This document shows positions 55,715-64,000 of a DNA stretch of 64,000 bases, one piece after another; the first letter of the stretch is position 1, and every line of letters starts with the position of its first letter. The DNA comes from Branchiostoma floridae. Taxonomy: Eukaryota; Chordata; Leptocardii; Amphioxiformes; Branchiostomatidae. A program made the translations under genes and the position numbers. The stretch is from contig NC_049987.1 in the NCBI RefSeq assembly GCF_000003815.2, forward strand, positions 21,752,052 to 21,816,051, in the 5' to 3' direction. The notes below the pieces were generated by a model. The model made no database searches. It was not told the origin of the DNA and saw only the letters and a program-made list of their open reading frames with translations.

Positions 55715-57202
55715 CTAGAATGCTATATAGTAGTTCTCTGACGTGCTGATGACGTCACTCTGTGACTCCAGCTTGTCTAAGATGTGAACCACAACGTTGG
55801 GGCCGACACCAGAAAACCTGGGGTTGGTCCGTAAGCAGTCCAGCACATGCCGATAGTGGCACCCTGACTCCGAGTACTTTGGATTCTGACTCTCTCGCCT
55901 CACAATTTCCAAGACATTTGACTCCAGGGTCTCATCCCTGTCAACAACCACATACAGGTTGTCCTTGTCGGTCCTTTTGTACACCAAACCCAGGTCCTCT
56001 AGACCCCCAACTGCCTGAGTAAAGAGAGAGTTGACTTGTTTCGCCGTCATCGCAGACTCGTTTTCCTTTCGTGCCTTCTCTACAACGGCCATAAGACTGT
56101 CCACTGTGGCAAGCTCCTTGATTTCAAAATTTAAGACAGTGCTGCTTGTGTTGAGAAAGTCTGCAATGGCGTCTTGCAGGGATTTCACAACCCCTGCCCC
56201 TGTACAGTCACCACTGTCCCCATTCCCTCTCTGGAATGGTACATCGTAGAAGTCCTGATACAACTGGAGCTGCTTCATCGTCCTGTTGATCTCTATCGAG
56301 CATGTTGGGTCGTCAACGTGGCGGAAATATGCTGCGCCAACTTCCCTCCGACCACGGTACAACTTGATTCGTCCCCGCACATGTAACAGGTCTCCAAGTC
56401 TCGCCGGCTGCTTCAGCTGACGGACACATTTCTTAATCTCCCGCCTCTTTAGGGCTAAGAAATCCGCAAACTCCTTTTCTGCTGAGTCAGCGGATGTTGA
56501 TGCTCCAGTTGTGGAATAATCAGTATCATCCATTGAATCTTCACCTGTAGTGGACTGGACTCTGGGTTTCCAGCAGGTGCAGCCAATCACACCTGTATGG
56601 GGATGGAAAGGTGGTCTAGTGGTTAGGGCTGTTGACTTGGAATATAAAGGTGCTGGGTTCGAATCCCAGCAAGCCTCAATTTTGTGCCCTTTGGAAAGGC
56701 ACTAATAATCATAACATTAGACTTAGTTGGTAAGTATATGATTACATATCTCCAAGCCAGAGATCCTGTGACAGGACGGCAACACCTTGAGTGGACTGAA
56801 CCTTACATGCAGTTGAGTCTTACACATTGCTTGTACTTACTACACACTACATATTAAGCTTGTTTGTTACACCTGAAGAGGTTTACCGATTATGGGAAAC
56901 AAACAGACAAGACAAACACCTGTTCCGTCATCGATGGCATAGTTAAACAGTTTCTCCCTCTCCTCCACCCTCACCACCCAGCCCAGCAGGTCCACACGGC
57001 TGACTGGATGGTTCCTGTAGGCAAACACGTTCATCGCGGGGTGGCCGGGATAGGTGTCCATTTCTAAGACATCTCGGACAAACATCTTGACGTAGGCGCG
57101 GTGCAGAGGATCCAGCCCCCAGTACATCTGTGGGAGGTAAGGGAGGGACTTCTCCTTGTGGACTCCTGGAGATCTCTGGAGAGTGGATGGGGACTCTGCC
57201 AC
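55715..57202 (-). CDS. STN1: CST complex subunit STN1 (OBFC1)
   Basis: Two exons on the minus strand. The first, ending at 56920, encodes YWGLDPLHRAYVKMFVRDVLEM...HPVSRVDLLGWVVRVEEREKLFNYAIDDGTG. The second, 56592-55715, continues in phase VIGCTCWK. That is the start of the OB fold of STN1, matching the vertebrate order WGLDP, HPI-x-VDVLG and DDGTG. The long second exon covers the rest of the OB fold (LGDLLHVRGRIKLYRGRREV) and the C-terminal winged-helix region to YIAF. STN1 binds single-stranded telomeric DNA with CTC1 and TEN1 and recruits DNA polymerase alpha. The start is uncertain: MYWGLDP at 57127 is the first in-frame ATG, but the frame is open and STN1-like upstream to beyond 57202. 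A possible 5' exon ends at 57723 with the donor CTT/GTAAGT. Confidence 0.9.
56605..56712 (+). repeat. tRNA-derived SINE in STN1 intron
   Basis: AGGTGGTCTAGTGGTTAGGGC (A box) and GGTTCGAATCCCAGC (a very good B box), with TTTTGTGCCCTTTGGAAAGGCACTAATAATC as tail. The head is close to a tRNA. It could be scored as a tRNA pseudogene, but the tail matches the other SINEs. Confidence 0.75.
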
Positions 57203-57722
57203 TGCTCGTGCCGGTTGTTTTGGTGGAGTATCAGAAATAAGAAATAAATACTGTTAACTTTACACAATCAAACAAATCTATTTTGTTAGATATACTTGTT
57301 AGTAGTATCCATCTTGTATCACAGCTAATGGACAAATAAAGCCAATACAGCCAATGGTATCTAAACAATTAGTTAATGAAATTATTTTGTAGAAGCTTAC
57401 TTACTCGCCCCCCTCCCCACACAAATTATGGTTTTGCCGTTCTTCCTACCGAGACAGAGATGATACAGTACGGTGAAGAATATGATATACTTTCCATCTT
57501 TCAAAATGTAGAGAAGTAAACCGATTTACTCACTTTGTAGGCTAAATTCATTAAAATCCAGCCATAATCAAAGTTCCTACATTTCAAAATGTCCGCCAGC
57601 AAGTAGGAAGTGCTCAAAGCATTGTGGGATAGGTGTTTGGGAAGATAAAGTTAATTTTGATTCTTGATAAGACTTGACTCGTGATTAAACTCATCTACTG
57701 ACTCGGTATACAATATACTTAC

Positions 57723-57835
57723 AAGAAAAGATCGATGTATTGAGTTAATTTTGGCGCGGAGATCCGAAACAAACAACAACTTGCATTCGCCTCGTTCTGG
57801 ACCCACGGTGTCGTCATAGCAACCAAGATGGCGGC
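57723..57835. promoter_or_regulatory. Shared STN1/PPIL6 bidirectional promoter with YY1 and E2F sites
   Basis: The PPIL6 ATG (57828) and a good minus-strand donor that could end STN1 exon 1 (57723) are only 105 bp apart. AAGATGGCGGC at 57825-57835 is the YY1 consensus overlapping the PPIL6 start codon, a known promoter arrangement. TTTTGGCGCG at 57749-57758 matches an E2F site. No TATA box. Co-expression of the two genes is inferred only. Confidence 0.6.
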
Positions 57836-60800
57836 GGACGCGCAGGTACAGCACCTCCAGGTGTACGGACTCTTGCAGGATGAGACTTTCCACGTCGCCA
57901 AAGCTTGCGCCGAGGTGAGCAGGACTTGCAAGACGTTCTTAAGGAATGAAAGAACAGTTTTAAGAAGAGCTGATTGCTTACTGGCGTCAGTTTTGCCTTT
58001 GTTTATTGAAAGTCCAAGTTGCCCCCCTCCCACAACATTGAGATACCGAAAACAAATTGTTGTTTTGAAGTTATCAACGACAAATTGTCAGCAAGTTATT
58101 GACGAATTCGTCATTATTCTAAGTCATATTATACATAAAGTAATTGCTAATTCCTTGAGCACCTAGCATAACTTACCAGAACTATCATACTTCATAGTTC
58201 TGATAATGATCGATTTTTCATCTTTTCTTTCAGACTCTGCACCAAAAGATGCCAGAGAAGTTCTCAGCTCCGGACATCAAACCTATGGTGGAGTTTGAAT
58301 GGGAGGAATATCTGCAGGCCAAGAGGAAGGTATGAATATTTACCAGACATACTGACAGTACTTTCAAAGACAAATTGAACTATTGGTCCCTGGATTTTGT
58401 GTTCCCAAATCAGAAGCGAAGGTAGTATATATACTCTTCTTCATAATGTTTTCATGCTTGCATTTTGCATATTTTAAGAAAGCTTCCAGGGAGCCAACAC
58501 GCCATCATGTCATGCTTTGAATACACTAGAAATCATGAAAAAAGTTGAACAACCCCCCTCAAATAAATTTTGGGTATAAAGGAGTATCCGCTCTAAAGGC
58601 TAGTAAAGCAGTATCCTTTCTAAAGGAATATCCTTTAATTAACACAACCAATTGGTTCAAATATCATCAAGTCAAGGTAGACACCTGTTGTGCTGTGGCC
58701 TGACAATATTGTTCATCTTCCTTTCAGGAACTGAAAGGTGAGATGTGGGCGTTCCAAGAAAAGATCATCTCCTTTGCGAACGGTCAGATGCTCGGTGGAC
58801 ACCAGGAACTCATCAAGTGGGCGCAGGATAACCACGAGTACCAGGACTTCAGACCGCCCGCGCTGTACCTGGCTCTGGCTGAGGAGGCCTACAAAAACAG
58901 GCTCAGCAATGGGGTCAGCATTTTACTGGTCTTTTTCTTTTACAATATCTGTTCCCTTAGACATATACCAACAAGAATGGTTTTGAGACATTGTATGAAG
59001 AGATTATTATTGTATTTACCATAATGTTATATAGAGAACTGATAGAGAAGATTCATTTTTGTACAATATGCTAATTTAAGTAATTCTTGTTGCAGAGAAC
59101 GTTTGCGTACCTGGACATTTCTATTGGAGGTGAGGCAGCGGGGAGGTTACTGTTTGAGGTAGGGGAATTCTGTCATCCACTTTGTCTGTCTGTTTGTGTT
59201 TATTCTGTTTGTGTTTGTTTGTTTGTGTTTGTTTGTAGCCATTGCCTTGCTGCAGCTGAGCAGACATGGCTGTATGTCTCTCACAGCTCTACTAGTAAAT
59301 GAATATTTGATACAATGACAATTTCTAAATGTATTTTTGTACTGTAGATGAAGGTTAGACATCCAGGTAATACGCAAAAGCATTACCCAAGTAACTGGAT
59401 ATGGTTTTGAAAATGGCCAGATTTTTCAGGTAGCATCCATTATAACCCACCTATGAATTGATATGCAACAGAGATAAAGATGATTTTTTTCCCCCATCTC
59501 TACAGCTGTACACAGACAAGGTACCAAAGACATGTGAAAACTTCCGGGCTCTCTGCACGGGGGAGAAAGGTCGCTCCAAGGACTCCAACATCGACCTCCA
59601 CTACAAGGGGTCCATCTTCCACAGAGCAGTCAGGAATGGATGGATACAGGGGGGAGGTGAGCTTTAGGCCCAATCTATACACAGTTTTGGCCGATATCTG
59701 TGGAGATGTCGGGAGGGATCTGGAACGTAGGTCGCGGGACACCCGTGGCGCTTGCAGTCATAAACAGCTATATAGCCTAATGAGCCCGCGTTATATGCTA
59801 ATGAGCCCTCCCGAAGTCGGGACACATCTACACACGCGCGGAAGCTGTCGGGGACCCCAGCTAAGCTATCGGGGACCCCTGCTAAGCTATCGGGCGAATG
59901 GTCCAGACCTTACGGGAGAAATTTTCCCGATATCGTTATGGCAATATTGCAGTTCCATCTAGACGTTGAAAAAAAGCTGTCGGCGAGAGGTTGTAGGCTC
60001 GCCGATATCAGGAAAAACTGTGTCTAGATCGTGCCTTAGACATGCATTGTGATGAGCCTGTAAGGTGTGACATGTTTGTGACAGGTACCAAGTCATTATG
60101 TGAAAAATGCTTTGAACAGTTAGTTTTCTTCTACCAAAACTCACCATATTAAAGCTTTAAGGTTACTTCTACGTAATATTCATATGTGACATTTGAGGTA
60201 TTCTTAAGTGTGTCCCGGTATATATCAAAGAGCAGGCTAATGTAGAATGTGTCAGTCTTTCAGTATTATCTCTCTGTACCCGACCCTACAGTTCTGAATT
60301 TTAAGGTTATTACTATGACTTGGTGACATTGAATCTACTATGTAATTCAGAAATTCATGAAGTGTTTTATCCCCACTCGTGCAGATATACCAAATGGAAG
60401 AGGGGATGCTGGAGAATCCATTTATGGACCTGTTTTTGAAGGTTTGTCAACAAGAAAACTTTCGGTCAAATCAGAAAACGATTATTTCCATCAACATTTT
60501 ACTTCATGCTTTCGAATGTGGTGCAAGATGTATGCAGTTTTTGTGGTCAGTGTGAAATTGTCTATTATCGTCTGCCATGTTCAAAGAGAATCATTGAATC
60601 AGTTTTCAACTACTAGTATTTCCTCCCTAGACGAGAACTTTGCGGTTCCCCATGACAGACGGGGAGTCCTGGGGATGGCGAACCAGGGCCGTCACACCAA
60701 CGGGTCACAGTTCTACATCACCATGCAGCCAACTGCATGGATGAACACCAAATATGTGGCCTTTGGGTAGGTCTGACCTCTGTGTATGCAATGAATTGAG

Positions 60801-61336
60801 CATTGGTTTTCAGTTTGCTGCATTATCGTTGCTTGGTCTAGTGGTGTGAAGTCACTTTCTTGATCATTTGGTGCCCATGATTAGTATGAATGGAAAGAAA
60901 GCAAAACTGCACAGCATCGGTGCATTGGCATGCGGCAGATTTCTTTCCTAGCCCCTACCCTTCCAAATGTTATCATGAACTTGCACTCATTTCTTCGTTT
61001 GTTCATTCTTTTGTTCGTTCGTTTGTTGATTTGTTCGTTCGTTCGTTTGTTTGTTCATTCATTCACTCTTCCTCTTTCTTTCCTTCCCTTATTCATTCAT
61101 CCATTTTTTCCTTCATTCCTTTTTATCAAATAAGGAATTAATTCGTTCATCATTTACACATTTTTTTATTCCATCTACCTTGCAGACAGCTGATAGAGGG
61201 CACGGCCCTCCTGCAGAGGTTAGAGGACCAGGCAACGTACAACGAGCGCCCGAAGGCGGACTGCAGGGTGGAAGACTGCGGCGTGCTGCAGCCGGACGAC
61301 GTGTTGGCGCAGGCCCCTGCTGTCAACGGGCATTAG
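57828..61336 (+). CDS. PPIL6: Peptidyl-prolyl isomerase-like 6 (cyclophilin), complete 308 aa
   Basis: Eight exons: 57828-57914, 58234-58329, 58728-58913, 59096-59158, 59506-59656, 60385-60441, 60631-60766 and 61186-61336. They join in phase to 927 nt. The N-terminal third ([49 protein letters not shown]) is specific to PPIL6. The cyclophilin domain follows from about residue 127 ([60 protein letters not shown]). The catalytic arginine (FHR) and the tryptophan equivalent to cyclophilin A Trp121 ([12 protein letters not shown]) are present; the position of His126 is Tyr. Human PPIL6 is often called inactive; this copy keeps more of the site. It is head to head with STN1. Its 3' UTR contains a family A MITE. 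Confidence 0.95.
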
Positions 61337-61402
61337 TGTGCTTGATTCTGGACAGCTATATCTTCAATTGAAGGCTCTTATAGTACAGTAAAGATACTAG
61401 TA

Positions 61403-61721
61403 CTCTCCGAGCAGAAGTTAGACTCCAGCTTGTTTTTGGCGTCTTTCTATGCATATTTGTTGGGCTTTCTATTTTGTAATGTATTCTTTTTTTTCATCTG
61501 TCAGCTTTGGCAACAAAAATGAGAAAGCCACAAATGCCTAAAAAGCTGCTAAAAAACTTTCTTAACTAGCTAGTCCATTGACCTCCAGGTTTTTGGGAGA
61601 GCTGTCTACAGGCTTGTCTCTCTCCTGCTATAGTCTTTCAAACACTCATTTTTAGGGACATCCAATCTGCAATGTTGTCCTGTCAAAAAACAGACTGAGC
61701 CTTACCTCTGCTTGGAGAGTA
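61403..61721. mobile_element. MITE family A, long copy in PPIL6 3' UTR
   Basis: Ends ACTCTCCGAGCAGAAGTTAGACTCC and GAGCCTTACCTCTGCTTGGAGAGT are inverted, flanked by TAGT/AGTA. About 70 bp after the PPIL6 stop and before the first poly(A) signal, so probably transcribed as UTR hairpin. Confidence 0.75.
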
Positions 61722-61794
61722 GGGTAATGATATACTGTAGAGAAAGCTTTCTGCACATTTGACTGGTTTGAGGGTATTGACTTCCATAAGGAAC

Positions 61795-61800
61795 AATAAA
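61795..61800 (+). terminator. Candidate poly(A) signal of PPIL6
   Basis: AATAAA, 459 bp after the stop codon; a second (ATTAAAG at about 62163) is a weaker alternative. Confidence 0.45.
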
Positions 61801-63430
61801 AACTAGTTCTTATTGATAGAGAATTTAAGTCACATGTAATAAAGTGTACAGAGTGTGCCAGAGATTTTTCAGGCAATTCAGAATTAACTTCACCCCAAAG
61901 TAAAAATATTTAGGTGTGGTAGAGGTATGATGTAAAGTTTCCCTATTATGTGTTTCTTTTAAATGCTCTGAAGGATTTTGTCTTTTGTGTGTACTGGCTG
62001 AGTATGGAGGTTATAGAGCATCTAAAATGTATGTGATTATCCAGGGGGCTCTTAGAAAATAAAAAAAAATGCTATGTTTCTGTTGTACAGAATATGACCA
62101 TGTATTCCTGTGAATTCTATTGCTGCATACAAATCTATGGGAATGTAAAAAAGAAACACAATATTAAAGTAAGGAATTCTGATTCTGCGTGTAATGACTT
62201 CTCGAAAACTTGATAATATACATACGATAATTTAGTTCGTTGTTGTCACTCAATCCTGTGGCTGACTGAGGTACAACATATTTAGTCAAGTGTGTGGTTC
62301 ACTTAAGTTTTTATGCACAGACATCCAAGACTAACCCTTACACAGTGCTTACATCCTTGCTTTGAGACTGGAGACAAGATAGACAACTAGTAATAAGAAT
62401 GTCATGAGTTTTTTAATGATATCATTGCATAATTATACAAGGAATGGTGAAATGGGAGCAACAGCGATCATCACAATATAACAGGCAATGCAAAAGTCAT
62501 CAGATCTACATATAGGGCTTGTAAAGCTTTTAGTTTATAATTCTCTGTGGTTAATTCTGAAGCGTCGACAAGGATGTTGAATGTTAAACTTTGTACTTTC
62601 ATCTCTTCCGCTTGTCAGGAAAGGTTTTTGAATGAGGAACATACACTGAAATTGAAAACTACCTGAGAATACCACTCACGGATCTACAAAATCCGCTCTA
62701 TGACAGGTGGTAACTATGGACAAACTTGTTCTTAATGATTGTGTCAATGAAAAATTATCAAAAGGACCTTAAAAACTGGTCATACTGGCCAGATAGTCCA
62801 TACTAGTGTGGAGGTGGTCACTTGTACAGGTTTTACTACACTCGTTGTCTCTTCCTTGTCTTCTTTTCTTGTTCCATTATGACGGTTGTGTTGGCGGTCC
62901 CCGTCACACTGACGGACGAAAGGTGCACTCTCACTGCACTTGCGTCAAGCTTGCGTCACTGCGGGGTTCAAAAGATACTGAACGAATTTGAGAGATAGAG
63001 AAAGAATTTTCTTAGTTTTTGTGTATTTTGTCGTTTTCTAAGTCATACGTATTACGCAATATCTAGATTATAAAAAAAATCGTTGAAAATCAAACAGTTA
63101 AGCTGTGAACGAACCCCGCAGTGACGCAAATGCAATGAGAGTGCACCTGAACACCGTATACGTACTTATTCACAGTTTCAAATCAAAGCAACAATCAAAC
63201 ATCAGGAATTATCAACAACTCCGCAGGTATCTCCTCACTCCTGCACGTATTAAACACGAAGTTTCACGCCCCTCAGTAGCTTATCCGGAACTTCTCGTGC
63301 TCCAGTTTGCTGATCGGTCTCTCGTTGTTGAACTGCGCCTTGTCGATTCTGCAGAACGGACTTCCTTTGGTGGCCAACCACTCCCTCCTGTGGGGAAAAC
63401 TGCGGTTATTAGCGTATCCGTTTCCTTAGT
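61801..63430. other. 3' intergenic region, no gene seen
   Basis: Mostly AT-rich unique sequence. One inverted-repeat element (62921-63148) is listed separately. The open frame at 63105-63473 overlaps that element and the array and is not supported as a gene. Confidence 0.6.
62921..63148. mobile_element. 228-bp MITE with AGGTGCACTCTCA ends
   Basis: AGGTGCACTCTCACTGCACTTGCGTC and its complement (GACGCAAATGCAATGAGAGTGCACCT) flank a second pair (CACTGCGGGGTTC / GAACCCCGCAGTG). Non-coding. Confidence 0.8.
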
Positions 63431-63434
63431 ATTT

Positions 63435-64000
63435 GAATTCCCTGTCCCTGGTGCTGAAGGTTTGTCCCACTAATACCGCATCCCTGCCCTTAGTGTTAAT
63501 AGAACAACACTCAATATACACCATCCCTGCCCCTGGTACTGAAGGTTTGTCCCACTAATACCGCATCCCTGCCCTTAGTGTTAATAGAACAACACTCAAT
63601 ATACACCATCCCTGCCCCTGGTACTGAAGGTTTGTCCCACTAATACCGCATCCCTGCCCTTAGTGTTAATAGAACAACACTCAATATACACCATCCCTGC
63701 CCCTGGTACTGAAGGTTTGTCCCACTAAAACCGCTTCCCTGCCCTTAGTGTTAATAGAACACCACTCAATATACACCATCCCTGCCCCCTGGTACTTGAA
63801 GTTTGTCCCCACTAAATACCACATCCCTTGCCTCTTGATGTTAATAAGAACAACTCCTTCAATTTAACACTATCCCTGGTCCCAAGGAATTGAAAGGTTT
63901 GTCCCCACTTAATTACCTCCAACCCCTGGCCCTTTTGGAGTGTAAATGATAACCATACACCATCCCTGTCCCTGGTACTGGAAGGTTGTCCCACTAATAC
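63435..64000. repeat. 85-bp tandem array, cut by the window end
   Basis: Copies with CATCCCTGCCCCTGGTACTG and CATCCCTGCCCTTAGTGTTAAT repeat every 85 bp (63520, 63605, 63690, 63775). The last copies have many 1-bp insertions (CCCC, AATTT), which look like sequencing-quality errors as well as decay. Two related half-units are at 3940-4030. Confidence 0.93.

Noticed and set aside
56605-56712. Possible functional tRNA gene (very good B box)
   Set aside because: The stems are not convincing and the sequence continues into the SINE tail shared with other copies. The same reasoning applies to 4905-5062, 36361-36490 and 40297-40460.

Overview
The window reads as a piece of a polymorphic invertebrate-chordate genome, most likely an amphioxus (Branchiostoma). 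This is an inference. It rests on metazoan genes with GT-AG introns (EEF1AKMT1, a MATCAP-type tubulin tyrosine carboxypeptidase, STN1, PPIL6), on lectin/CCP, LRR and cholinesterase-family genes of the kinds expanded in amphioxus, on tRNA-derived SINEs, and on a very high density of short inverted-repeat transposons. Two 100-N assembly gaps lie at 20209-20308 and 32480-32579.

Layout. 1-17.4 kb (+): the 3' half of a lectin/CCP gene, repeats and a minisatellite, then a complete five-coding-exon cholinesterase-like gene (585 aa). 19.4-24.0 kb (-): MATCAP-type carboxypeptidase. 26.8-30.8 kb (+): EEF1AKMT1, complete, 214 aa. 31.8-32.5 kb (-): a broken second copy of the cholinesterase gene. 32.6-34.0 kb: a 61-bp satellite and the remains of the same minisatellite. 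34.2-41.6 kb (-): a complete paralogue of the lectin/CCP gene (280 aa). 44.2-45.3 kb (-): a single-exon LRR membrane protein. 50.6-52.0 kb (+): an orphan CCP exon and a doubtful Ig-like fragment. 52.8-54.2 kb (-): a 91-aa cysteine-rich membrane protein. 55.7-57.8 kb (-) and 57.8-61.3 kb (+): STN1 and PPIL6, head to head over a short shared promoter. 61.4-64 kb: transposon debris and an 85-bp tandem array running off the window.

Main structural result. The lectin/CCP gene, the 24-bp minisatellite with its flanks, and the cholinesterase gene occur twice, in the same internal order but opposite orientation. They flank two unrelated single-copy genes (MATCAP and EEF1AKMT1). The left arm kept an intact esterase and grew the minisatellite to about 30 copies. 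The right arm lost most of the esterase and gained a premature stop and a satellite, but kept a complete lectin gene. The CCP modules have six cysteines, the arrangement known from vertebrate selectins, and the lectin domain appears to lack its central part.

A second theme is local tandem duplication over exon ends and splice sites: the esterase first exon (three copies), the esterase last exon (three copies), the lectin exon-1 donor (four copies), the lectin exon-2 donor (several) and the cysteine-rich gene's last exon (a decayed copy). The housekeeping genes probably act independently: telomere maintenance (STN1), EF1A methylation (EEF1AKMT1), tubulin detyrosination (MATCAP) and a cyclophilin (PPIL6). 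No operon-like logic is expected. Exon limits were placed by eye from reading frame, splice consensus and phase.
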